DNA of 64,000 nucleotides from Asparagopsis taxiformis (taxonomy: Eukaryota; Rhodophyta; Florideophyceae; Bonnemaisoniales; Bonnemaisoniaceae), in assembly GCA_030407315.1 (NCBI GenBank), contig JALQPE010000844.1:1-64000 (forward strand). The letters are read 5' to 3'. Within the stretch, counting starts at the first letter, position 1. Every line of letters starts with the position of its first letter. A model generated the notes under the pieces. That model made no database searches. It was not told where the DNA came from and worked only from the letters and a program-made list of their open reading frames with translations. Both the position numbers and the translations under genes were made by a program. Below are positions 21,752-30,795 of the stretch, in pieces.

Positions 21752-22570
21752 ATGACCCCTCGTGCTCCGATTCAATTCGAATCCTCTGAAGAGGAAGGAG
21801 ACAATATGGGTTCGCCCAACCGTCCTACCACACGCTCCAGCGTTCGCCGTCCCACGACTCGCCACCAGGCTTCCTCCTCCCGCACCGGGGTTCCGCCTAC
21901 ACCGGCTAAGTCTTCGTCGACTTCAGCGCCACGCGTGCCGTCAGCCACCGCGGCTCAATCGCAAACGCGAACGCGTTCGACTACCGCCAAAGGCCCCGCT
22001 GATCCAGCGTCGCCTGCTGGCAAGGTTGTGAATACACAAGCACGTTCCGAAGAGACGGTCCCCCCTACCAGGGCAAGCGCACAAGAGCGCGACTCTGTTC
22101 CGGCTGAATCGCCTGCTTCCCCGAAGCCTTCCACCCCAGTGGCTAGTGTCAAACCGTCATCGGTTAATCCGCCGTCACGCGAAGGTGAGTCATCGAAGGC
22201 CGCCGGCCCGTCCCCAAAGGGAGCTATGCCGGCCGACACCGAGGAGGTGATAGAAGTCGTCGCCGAGGAAGGCGCTACGCCCAGGCCAACAAGGCAACCG
22301 AACGTCAGGCCTTCGCCCAGTTCGCGTCCGATTACTTCTCGTCCTTCCGCCCCTACGGCTCGTACCTCTTCTGGTCGTGACGCTTCAGCGAATCCCTATG
22401 AGGACTATGGTCGCCGCAACCAGCAGATACTGGCGGACGCTCGAAAGCGTAGAGAAGAAGAGTTGCGCCGCGAGGCTGCTCGAGCAGAAGCCGAGAAGGC
22501 AGCAGCCGAAAAGCTGATCCTGTTCCCGTCTTGGGAGACGTTCAACAACGTTCGAAAGCCAGAGCCTTGA
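21752..22570 (+). CDS. Antisense accessory reading frame in element D
   Basis: A 272-aa frame on the strand opposite to gag-pol, between the chromodomain and the 3' LTR. It starts at ATG 21752 and is open further upstream without ATG. The protein begins with an acidic patch (ESSEEEGD). It continues with a long basic Ser/Thr/Pro/Ala-rich disordered stretch and ends in a charged heptad segment (RKRREEELRREAARAEAEKA) likely to be a coiled coil. I recognise no family. Codon-like composition and length speak for a real gene, and antisense extra genes are known in some plant LTR elements, but no homology was tested. It may be a DNA- or RNA-binding accessory protein; that is a guess. Confidence 0.55.
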   Translation: MTPRAPIQFESSEEEGDNMGSPNRPTTRSSVRRPTTRHQASSSRTGVPPTPAKSSSTSAPRVPSATAAQSQTRTRSTTAKGPADPASPAGKVVNTQARSEETVPPTRASAQERDSVPAESPASPKPSTPVASVKPSSVNPPSREGESSKAAGPSPKGAMPADTEEVIEVVAEEGATPRPTRQPNVRPSPSSRPITSRPSAPTARTSSGRDASANPYEDYGRRNQQILADARKRREEELRREAARAEAEKAAAEKLILFPSWETFNNVRKPEP

Positions 22571-22599
22571 TACTTGTGCGTACTAGAGATAAATAACAA

Positions 22600-22722
22600 A
22601 TTGGTCCGACTGGTCCAATACATGGCCCGACTGGTCCAAAGTGAGGTCCACATGGTCCAGGAGTGGTCCACTTGGACCCTATAAGTGGTCCAGATGGGTT
22701 CGGAATGGTCCGCCTGGTCCTT
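22600..22722. repeat. Degenerate GGTCC-rich short tandem repeat
   Basis: About ten GGTCC words (mostly TGGTCC, some AGGTCC) at 8-20 base spacing follow the stop of the antisense frame. They may be a regulatory array or simple-sequence expansion. Confidence 0.75.
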
Positions 22723-22842
22723 GGTTCGACGCCGGCGGCGTTGCATACGAGATCTGATGCCAGCGATGCTATTGATCCAAGGAGTGCATTGCACTCGATT
22801 TGACCAACGCAGCACAGAGCTACCGCCGCCGTCGGGGCTCGA

Positions 22843-22976
22843 GAAAATCAAAATTTTAGAATTTCTGGCCTTCGGCCTCTCGGCAATTTTTGGCCGCCGG
22901 CGGCCAAATAAAATTTTTGAATTTCCGGCCGGTATCGGCTGATCAAAAAATTGCAATTTTTGGCCTCCGGCCAGCG
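22843..22976. repeat. Cluster of GGCC-cored palindromes separated by AT-rich tracts
   Basis: GGCCTTCGGCC, GGCCGCCGGCGGCC and GGCCTCCGGCC each form a perfect or near-perfect hairpin and are interspersed with AAAATTTT-type stretches. The segment is noncoding and lies inside D between the antisense frame and the chromodomain. Confidence 0.65.
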
Positions 22977-23057
22977 CTGATATAGCGCGCCCTTTTGGCC
23001 TAGCCTCATGAGAGTGCTCTACTCATCGTAACTCCACCTCGTGGACTTGCTATCTCA

Positions 23058-23795
23058 TTAGCTTTTCGTCCCTGCGGGGTTGTGCGGCTTCTTCCCACTT
23101 CTGGGTGCGCGCGTGCGCGTTCGGCGCGGTGGCCTGTCACCCTTACGGTGTTGCGTTTGACGGAAGTACCGTGATGCCCATTCGGGGGGAACGTTCGTTC
23201 GTTGCGTCCAAGTTGGCTTGCGGTAGCCATACCATTTTACCAAGAACCATTGTTCGCCGTCGTCGTCAGTGACGTAATCGATGAGATCATCGATGGGATA
23301 TTCCTCCTCTGAGGTTGCGCGTTCGGCGTCGCTACGTCCCTCTGGGGTTTCCTTCGTCCCTTCAGGGAGAGCTACTCGTTCCGAGTTCGGCTGCGTGCCC
23401 TGTGGCGCTTTCTCTTGTTCCCCATTGGGGGTGGTTTCCAAAGACCTTACGGGGTTTGCCGTGGCTATCTTCTTCTTCGCGCTTGAGCGAGTGTGTCGAC
23501 CCGGTTTGGGTTTTGCCAAATGGGCGGGTGCTTGACTTGCTTGGTTCGCTATGCGAAGTTCGGCTCCCGATGGAGGGTTCGCGTCCCGTTGAGGGGAAGT
23601 CGGCGTTTGTACGCGTGCTTTGATTGAGCGTCGCCTGGTCGCGTTTGCGTTGGTCAAATGCCTTGGGGCTGAGTCTGTGGCGTCGGTGCCTGCCATACTT
23701 TGGCGAGTTGCTCGCTTGTGCGACGGATGAGCCCTATCAGGGTTGGGACCTTGTTGTTGATCTGCATCGGCAGTGCTGGCGTCTCTTCTTCGCAA
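23058..23795 (-). CDS. Element D integrase tail with chromodomain, in a shifted frame
   Basis: A basic Pro/Ala/Thr-rich linker leads to a chromodomain (YPIDDLIDYVTDDDGEQ, WFLVKWYGYRKPTWTQR) at about 23165-23310. The domain reads FLVKWYGYRKPTW like that of B. The frame differs from the integrase frame ending at 23819 and is open across that stop, so a one-base step upstream (somewhere in about 23.8-24.0 kb) has detached the chromodomain. No ATG is needed if this is the end of pol. Confidence 0.8.
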   Translation of the reverse strand: MRRRDASTADADQQQGPNPDRAHPSHKRATRQSMAGTDATDSAPRHLTNANATRRRSIKARVQTPTSPQRDANPPSGAELRIANQASQAPAHLAKPKPGRHTRSSAKKKIATANPVRSLETTPNGEQEKAPQGTQPNSERVALPEGTKETPEGRSDAERATSEEEYPIDDLIDYVTDDDGEQWFLVKWYGYRKPTWTQRTNVPPEWASRYFRQTQHRKGDRPPRRTRTRAPRSGKKPHNPAGTKS

Positions 23796-23818
23796 TTGTG
23801 TGCGATTATAGCCGGTTG

Positions 23819-26514
23819 TTACCGGGGTGCGGGTTGTTGGTGTAATGGTAAACGACTTTGGTCGTACGTGTCGCTCCCAATCGTGGGTGAGTTACCAGGT
23901 GGTGAATGTTGAGTATGCTCATCCCAAGAGGGTGTTGCGAAATTGTTGCTTACGCGCATAGCGTCTGGGGCCCCCTCCTGAAGGGTGGTTTGTCCCAAAC
24001 CACTACCTTCAGGTGTTATCCTAATTGTAGGTTGTCGTGGAGACGATGGTTGATCCCTGAAGGGGTATTCCTGATTAGGAGTTGGTGAAGGTGATTTGTT
24101 TGGCGCGTGTTGTTGGCCGTTGCCCTGTGGTTGTTGTGTTTGCGTATTTGGCGCGAGGGCCTCTGCACCTGATGGTGATGCTTGTGCGTTGGCGTAATGT
24201 GGCCTCGGTGGCAAGGTGGGTTCCTCGGTTGGACGCGGGGCGAGCGCAACTCTATCGAGACTAACCTTTTCGGTGATACCATCGCGGTCGATGTAAACCG
24301 TTCGCCGTCCGGCACGGACAACCCTATAGGGACCTTGAGCTATTGGTGTTAGCTTGTTCCGTTCACGGACTTCTGGATTGTCCAGGTAGACATAATCATC
24401 GGTAGTGATGAGTCGTTTAGACTTCCGGATCGACCGGTCGAAGTTACGCTTGTAGCGTGCTTGCGCGCTGTGAAGGCGTTTACCTGCCATATCAATGGTA
24501 TCCGTAATACGGCGTAAGAAGTCTTGCTTCGTGAACGCGTCTGGCGTTGCCCTCCTTTTCACCGAATGGTGTGTTGCATATGGCGGTGGGGGTCGGCTTA
24601 GGATGAGGTCGAAGGGTGTAGTTCCCGTTGTGCGATGCACGTGCGTATTGTACGCATAGGTTAACGCTGATGCGTAGACATCCCAGTCGTCCTGGTTATC
24701 ATTGACGTAATTACGTAGCATGCTCAATAGAGTACGGTTATACCGTTCGACTTGCCCATTTGTCTGGGGATGGTATGCCGTCGTGAAGACGTTCTTCGTT
24801 CCTAACTGGAGGCAGACGGCCTGGAAGAACTTTGACGCAAATTGCGGACCGTTATCGGATAATAATGTCCGTGGGGGACCGTACTTAAACACCCAATGTG
24901 TACAAAAGGCTACTGCCACATGGTAAGCCGTGATGCTTCGCAGCGGAACCACTTGGGTTAGCTTGGTAAAGCGACACGATATCACCAGTAGGTGCACGTT
25001 ACCCTTCTTGGTACGAGGTAGAGGACCGAGGAGGTCAATAGCAACATCGTCTAGTGGTGTAGTGGCTGGGAACAGCTGAAGGGTACTCGCATGTTTGCGC
25101 AACCGTAACCGGTTTCTCGCGCACGCTGAACAGCGTTCAACCGTTCCGGTTGTGTCCGCAGCCATTGCAGGCCAGTAATAAGATAGGCGCATCGTGTCGT
25201 ACATGCGGTTCTGACCAGGATGTCCTGCCAAGATGCCGTGGTGGCACATCGTCAATAGACGTTGCCGTAAGGCTTTGGGTACCACAATCTGGGATGACCC
25301 GTCCAATTTGGACTTCCTACAAAGGACACCGTCTTCGTCTTCGAAGAAGAGAGAGTCAGATTTCTGCGAGGCCAGGGCCTGTTGACAGAAGTCGTCTGTT
25401 CGTTGCTCTTCGAGCCACTCTTGGAGAGTTATCGGGCAGTAGTTTTCCGTTTGCGGATGAGTTGTTAAGACGGGTGTACCGTTGCGATTAGGCGCCTCCT
25501 CGGCGTGGTCTCTTGCTAGAGAAAGGTCGTAGAACCAAACATCAGTGTCATCATCCAGGGATGTTTCACCTTGCGGTGCGTGCGTGGCCAACAGAGTTGG
25601 TATTTCATCGTCAATAGTGACGGGCGTCTCGCCGTTAGTTTCAACACGCGAAAGGGCGTCTGGTAGTTGGTGAACCCGGCCGGGTCGGTAGACTATTTGA
25701 TAGTCAAACTCCGCAAGTCGGAGGCGCCAACGGCATAGTCTCCCTGAAGGGTCATTGATATTCATGAGCCAACGCAGCGCGTTATGGTCCGTCCGGACTA
25801 CAAACTTTGTTTGCTCCAAGTATGGACGTAGGGTAGTGACAGCCCATACGACGGCTAGACATTCACGCTCCGTAGGGGAGTAACCTCTTTCAGGTTTAGT
25901 CAAGGTCCGCGACCAATAGCCAATTGGCTTGAGATCGTTCTCTTCCCCTTGCTGCTGAAGCAGAGCGCATCCTATTTGGTATGCGGAAGCGTCCGTATCC
26001 ACGGTATAGGGTTGACCCAACTTGGGTAGAGCCAGTATCGGCGGCTTGGTCATGACCTCCTTGAGAGCGTTGAACGCGCGGCGTTGGTCCTCGGTAGGAG
26101 GTTCTTTCCCGAATTTAGGGAGGCTGTCTTTGGTCAGCATTTCGTTCAAGGGGTGCGCAATTGCGGCATACCCTTTGATGAATCGTCGAAAGACGCCACA
26201 GCTTCCGAGGAAGGATCGCATTTGCGTAGGCGTTTGCGGAAAGATCGCGTCAGCGATAGCCGAAGTGGCGTTCTGTGCAACAGCTAGCTTCCCTGGCATC
26301 ACGACATGTCCCAGGTAATCAACCTTCTTTTCGAAGAAATGACACTTTGTCAACTTCAGGGTGACACCTGCTTTCCGTAGGAGGGAGAGTACTTGGTCCA
26401 CATGGTGGAGATGTTCGGCCTCGTCCCGAGAGAATACGATCACATCGTCTAAGTAAATCAGACAGGTCTGCCAGCGAACGCTGCTAAGAATAATGTCGAT
26501 GGCACGCTGAAACG
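23819..26514 (-). CDS. Element D RT (from YLDD), RNase H and integrase core
   Basis: The frame resumes after the one-base loss near 26514 and reads through the RT catalytic YLDD (about 26450), thumb (HHVDQVLSLLRKAGVTLKLTK) and RNase H (VDTDASAYQIG, ATERECLAVVWA-like, VRTDHNALRWLM). The integrase follows, with H-H-C-C (CHHGILAGHPGQ .. CSACARNR) and triad AIDLLGPL, SDNGPQFASKFF, NGQVERYN. A long Pro/Gln-rich tail precedes the stop. The first ATG of this frame is at 26443, downstream of YLDD, so RT could not be made from it alone. Confidence 0.9.
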
Positions 26515-28104
26515 TGCCGGAGCATTCTTTAAGCCAAAAGGCAAACGCTTGAAGCGATATGTCCCCAAGTGGGAGGTAAATGCCGTTTTGTCACGGTCGT
26601 CCTGTGCAACAGGGATCTGCCAATAGCCAGAATTACAATCCAATGTGGTGAATACTTGAGCATCTCCGAGGGAGTCAATACAATCATCCATTCGTGGAAG
26701 GGGGTACACATCATTGACAGTGATGTCGTTAAGACCCCTATAGTCGACGCAAAAGCGTAATTTACCATCCTTCTTCGGGACAAGAACCACTGGGCTAGCC
26801 CATTCGGAGGTCGACGGTTCGATCACTCCTTTTTCCAGCATGCTGGTTATTTCCTTACGGGCAATCTCTCGACGAGCGGGTCCCATACGGTAGGGTTGTT
26901 GCCGTCTAGGCTTGCTCCCTTCGACTATGTCGATTCGGTGTTCCGTAGCGCGGATGTCCCCTAGGGATCCATCCCACATAGACTCGTGTCGAGATAGCAT
27001 GCTAAGGATGCGTTCCCTCAACGGGATTTGACCAAGGTGGTCTAGAGAGACTTCTTGCTTCCAACTTGATGGTTGGGTGGCCTCGGCCTCTTGCTCCTGA
27101 TGGAGAGTAGTCACCATAGTGGAGGCCTCTTGGGAGGAAGGGGTAGAATGGCTGAGAGCCACGGGGCGCATTGGCCGTTCGGGTGCCCGAAGGGCATAGC
27201 CTATAATTGTCCCTTTAGGGAGGTACTTGTCGGATGTACCGAAGTTAGTTAATATAGTCAGGAATTCCTGTCGCGGGATGACTTCCGCAACCCCATTCGG
27301 GATAGAGACACGATGTCGGTGAAGGATCCGATCTCTCAGTGAGAGTATACTCAAGCCGCCCCCGGCACATACAACAGTAGTTGTTACTTGACTCCGCGGA
27401 GGAACATTCACACTTTGTGACAATCGAATGCCATGAGGCTGGCGGTCTAAGTTAATCCCATTAGAGGGTCTTGAGGCATCCACGTAGCACGAAAGGGTGG
27501 GGGATGTTTTACGCGTAGGCGACATCACTAGGATAGCTATCGACCCGCCGTCGTGAATATCAATTCGTTGGGCCCGGCACCTAATAGCGTCTACGTGGGT
27601 ATTCATTGCCCCAGTTCCCAAGATGAGGGGTACGGCCAACTTAGGCGCGACGAAGAATTCTTCCTCAAAGGACTTGTGGCCTAACTGTAAGGACAGTATT
27701 ATCTTGCCTTTTATCCGAAGAGGATTGCCGTTAGCATCGGCCAGTTGCGGAACTTTCCCCGTAGGGACTTGGAATTGTTCCCAATTTTGGGGTAAGCTCC
27801 TTTCATGGATGACCGATGGTCCGGACCCAGTGTCCATCACCATACGCATGGGCGTGAGAATTGGCGGATCGAGTCCGATGGAACCCATTACTACGTAATG
27901 GGCGGCCTTAAGCAGGCATGAGGCTTTCGGCCTTGAGGTTCGAGTCCCTGTGGGGGAACCCGAAGGGGTTGGTGTCTGGGAAAGACTTTGGTCCCTAGAG
28001 GGAGTTGCAGCCTTTTCCTGCGGAGGTGGTTGTGGTGAGATGTCCACCGAGTAGCGTAATCGCTCCACCTCCTGACGGGAGTGCGACACCTCACTCCCCG
28101 TCAT
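26458..28104 (-). CDS. Element D protease and N-terminal RT
   Basis: The ATG overlaps the gag stop (TAATG at the 28104 junction), which suggests termination-coupled reinitiation rather than frameshifting. The protease has a canonical MDTGSGPSV and VPLILGTGAMN. RT begins with EWASPVVLVPKKDGKLRFCVDYRG, continues FTTLDCNSGYWQIPV and reaches GLKNAPA. There the frame is lost: compared with element B (NAPATFQR), one A is missing near 26514, and the frame ends 18 codons later. Confidence 0.9.
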   Translation of the reverse strand: MTGSEVSHSRQEVERLRYSVDISPQPPPQEKAATPSRDQSLSQTPTPSGSPTGTRTSRPKASCLLKAAHYVVMGSIGLDPPILTPMRMVMDTGSGPSVIHERSLPQNWEQFQVPTGKVPQLADANGNPLRIKGKIILSLQLGHKSFEEEFFVAPKLAVPLILGTGAMNTHVDAIRCRAQRIDIHDGGSIAILVMSPTRKTSPTLSCYVDASRPSNGINLDRQPHGIRLSQSVNVPPRSQVTTTVVCAGGGLSILSLRDRILHRHRVSIPNGVAEVIPRQEFLTILTNFGTSDKYLPKGTIIGYALRAPERPMRPVALSHSTPSSQEASTMVTTLHQEQEAEATQPSSWKQEVSLDHLGQIPLRERILSMLSRHESMWDGSLGDIRATEHRIDIVEGSKPRRQQPYRMGPARREIARKEITSMLEKGVIEPSTSEWASPVVLVPKKDGKLRFCVDYRGLNDITVNDVYPLPRMDDCIDSLGDAQVFTTLDCNSGYWQIPVAQDDRDKTAFTSHLGTYRFKRLPFGLKNAPARFSVPSTLFLAAFAGRPV

Positions 28105-30029
28105 TAATTTTCCGACGACGTGTCGGAGTCGTCGGTAGTGTCTAGGGCGTCGGCAACGTCTTGAGCCGTTACGGAAGATCCGTTACGTTCTAAAACGTCT
28201 CGCCTCAGAGGGCCCAATTTGGGATGATTTTCGTCATCGGCGAACGCAACCATGCGTGTTGGAGGGTTTGACCGTCGGAGCACGGCTTTAGGGTAATCCC
28301 TTTTTCGGTTGAACCGATTGGACTGGCGCTGTTGGCGGCGCATAACCTGCTCCGGTTCCTGCTGGTAAGCGTAGTTCGCAAAGGCGAAGTAAGTTCCCAC
28401 TGAGGGCGGTAAATAAGGACAAGTGTATAACACGTGCCCTGGTTGGCGACAGCCAGAGCATCTCCAAGTAACAGCCCCTTCGGGGATCATACTCTCAGCG
28501 AGTTTAAGATGTTCTCCCATTAGGGTAGGGGCCTGCATTGGCGCGCCCATTGGGTTCCCGGTAGGGGAAGGTAAGGTCGGCGGCGGGGTCCGCGGTATCA
28601 CGGCCGGTTCTCCGGGTATGGTAGCGAGCAACGCTTTGCGCTTGCGTTCCGCGATTTCCCGAGTAGGGTAAGCCTTCGGCTTTGCGGGTAGCGAAGCTCT
28701 TAAAGAGTCCCCGAGTCCTTTAGCAAGGTTACGGACAGCAAGGAAATCTTCTCCGCCACTGCGGCCTATAGTCACCTTGACGGTGTGTTTAACCTCTGGG
28801 CGTAGGCCCTTGAGGTAGTAGTTGACCAAGTCTCTTTCCGAGAAGACGTTCGCACACAGGAGAGCAGCGTCCTGCAGTCTGTCTGCGTATGCAGCTTCAT
28901 CTTCATCCGGCCCTTGCCGTATACGCGTTACTGCGTCATATGCGTCCGCTAGGACATTGTCCGTTGCGTAGCGAGCCAGAAGGGCGTTAACGGCTTGAGG
29001 CCAAGTGATCTGCTGATGCAGATGGTTGAGAAGCTTGCGCTTTCGCGCCTCAGCGGCGATAAACCGTTGAGGTTCTCCTTCCAGGAAATACTTGAGTAAC
29101 TTGGTAGCTTCTCCCTCCGAGACTCCGCATGAATCACATGCATCTTGAAATTCCGCGAGGAACCGGAGGATATCGATGGGTTCCGTACCATCGAACGGCG
29201 TGAATGACGCGTTGAAATTACGGATCTTCTCCGTTAGCTTATACAAGCTTCTTGATTTACCCATTGGGGTATCAGTCGTTAGGGACTTGTTCTTGAGTCG
29301 GTAGTACCGATAGGAGACCACTAGGTCGAACGCGGGTTCGCGGGCCTTCAAAGGCACTAAGCCTTCCTCAAGAGGTCCTTCTTCATCATCCCACGAGGGA
29401 TTTTCCGGTATAGATCCGGTGGCACGAGTGTGCTGTCTCGTGCGAGAGATATTCCCTGTTTGGGATAGTGATTCGGCGAGGGCGTCGACACGGTCCGACA
29501 GGTGTCGGGTTGCTTCTGCGACTTGATCCAATCGGGGATCTTCTTCTTCCTCCCTACCGGATGTAGGGTCAGGGAAGTCAGCCGATCGGATGCGGCGAGC
29601 AGGAAACTCCTGTTGTCCTAATGGACTGGCATTAAAGCCGTGAATCGAAAGCTCCTCCAGACGAGTTTCCAAAAGGGACACGCGTTTAGCGAATTCGGCT
29701 TTGACCTGATTCCAGGTTTCCGCTAGGAACTCGGCGTCCCGATCTTGGGTGGCTTCTCGGCTGGCGGCCATCAGCTTTGGCTCGACCAGTTCCATGACGG
29801 TTTCGACCGTAGCGTCTACAATTTCCGCCCTGCGGTCTTGAACAGTCTTCTCGACGACGGTGCTGAATTCAGCCTTGAACTCTTCCAACCGTTCGTTGAA
29901 GATTCGGTCCGCTCGGTCTTGCAGGGTGTTAATCACCACGCCTTCTTCGGCGATCAGATCCGAATCGGATAAGTCGCTGGCAGGCGCTATGTCCTCACTA
30001 GAGGGTCCCGCTGTAGGGTTACGAGGCAT
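28104..30029 (-). CDS. Element D gag
   Basis: The start is ATG 30029 (MPRNPTAGPS), 58 bases after the primer site. The N-terminal third is acidic with helical segments and a coiled coil near residues 115-135 (RVSLLETRLEELS). The capsid domain spans about residues 230-430 (FTPFDGTEPIDILRFLAEF, LKYFLEGEPQRF, YADRLQDAALLCANVFSE). A CCHC knuckle, C-x2-C-x4-H-x4-C (CSGCRQPGHVLYTC), lies near residue 540, with a basic stretch behind it. The frame is intact. It is colinear with the broken B gag, which is why I read the B pieces as one gene. Confidence 0.92.
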   Translation of the reverse strand: MPRNPTAGPSSEDIAPASDLSDSDLIAEEGVVINTLQDRADRIFNERLEEFKAEFSTVVEKTVQDRRAEIVDATVETVMELVEPKLMAASREATQDRDAEFLAETWNQVKAEFAKRVSLLETRLEELSIHGFNASPLGQQEFPARRIRSADFPDPTSGREEEEDPRLDQVAEATRHLSDRVDALAESLSQTGNISRTRQHTRATGSIPENPSWDDEEGPLEEGLVPLKAREPAFDLVVSYRYYRLKNKSLTTDTPMGKSRSLYKLTEKIRNFNASFTPFDGTEPIDILRFLAEFQDACDSCGVSEGEATKLLKYFLEGEPQRFIAAEARKRKLLNHLHQQITWPQAVNALLARYATDNVLADAYDAVTRIRQGPDEDEAAYADRLQDAALLCANVFSERDLVNYYLKGLRPEVKHTVKVTIGRSGGEDFLAVRNLAKGLGDSLRASLPAKPKAYPTREIAERKRKALLATIPGEPAVIPRTPPPTLPSPTGNPMGAPMQAPTLMGEHLKLAESMIPEGAVTWRCSGCRQPGHVLYTCPYLPPSVGTYFAFANYAYQQEPEQVMRRQQRQSNRFNRKRDYPKAVLRRSNPPTRMVAFADDENHPKLGPLRRDVLERNGSSVTAQDVADALDTTDDSDTSSEN

Positions 30030-30086
30030 CGTGAAGATGATGTGAAGGAAAATTTCTCTCAAAGAGACTTACCCGAGGGTACAAGG

Positions 30087-30104
30087 TTCTAGGTCGAGAG
30101 ACCA
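30087..30104 (-). promoter_or_regulatory. Primer binding site of element D
   Basis: On the minus strand TGGTCTCTCGACCTAGAA begins one base inside the 5' LTR. It is close to the site of element B. Confidence 0.7.
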
Positions 30105-30105
30105 A

Positions 30106-30790
30106 TGTAGCAGGTAGAAAATCCGCTAGAGCGGCAAACCACCCGACAGGTGTCCCGAGCCTCGGTAGAGGAAGTGGTAGAGCAGATGAACCTTATAGGT
30201 ACCCAGCGGGTAGTCTCGTAAGAGAGAAGGTGTCGTTACCCGGAGGGGGTTGTGCGACGAAGGGGTGCTCACGCGAGAGGCGTATGGATAGAGCGAGTGA
30301 CGTAATCCGTCGAGCTGTTGGCTAACCCTAAGGTTTTCCCGGAGAGGGGTTGAACAATAGGTATGCGAACACTGTTCCAATGGGTCGTAATTCCACTTGA
30401 GTTTACGTTACTCTAGAAACCGTGCCTACTGGCTATTCCAGTGGCCGTTTTATACTAAGTCTACTGTAAGCTAGGGTTAGTGGTTAGGAATAAATATCCA
30501 GTTAGTGACCAATCAGAACCCAATTATTGGCGCTCGCCTACCCGCGAGGTCATTGCCAATAGGCTTACATTGTAATGTATGGCTGATCAGCCTAAGTTAA
30601 AACTTGCCCCCTTGTGGGGTCTTGGCCGGGGCCGATAGGCCCGGGTGGGGTTATTTGTCAGCCATAGCTGGTCCTAAGTATAGGAAACACGCCAGTTGGC
30701 TGGTGCCTTCTGATTGGCACATCCCGTAAGTGGGTACCCAATAGGGAAGCGACACGGCTCGATCAGCGAGGACCGCCAGGCGGTACGACA
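30106..30790 (-). repeat. 5' LTR of element D
   Basis: 685-bp partner of 20568-21252, no difference noticed; followed by AACAG. Confidence 0.95.
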
Positions 30791-30795
30791 AACAG
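30791..30795. repeat. Target-site duplication of D, right copy (AACAG)
   Basis: Second copy. Collapsing the two copies rejoins the element C frame within the RT domain (QTVPHC-WPMPNI). Confidence 0.93.

Larger units (their letters stand above)
20568..30790 (-). mobile_element. Element D: Ty3/gypsy chromovirus nested in C, with an antisense extra frame
   Basis: 10,223-bp element with two 685-bp LTRs (apparently identical) and a 5-bp target duplication. On the minus strand: primer site, gag, protease-RT, RT-RNase H-integrase, chromodomain. Between the chromodomain and the 3' LTR is a 1.8-kb region with a + strand reading frame. Proteins are colinear with those of B, so the two belong to one clade. 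A one-base loss in RT and a frame step before the chromodomain disable this copy. Confidence 0.94.
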
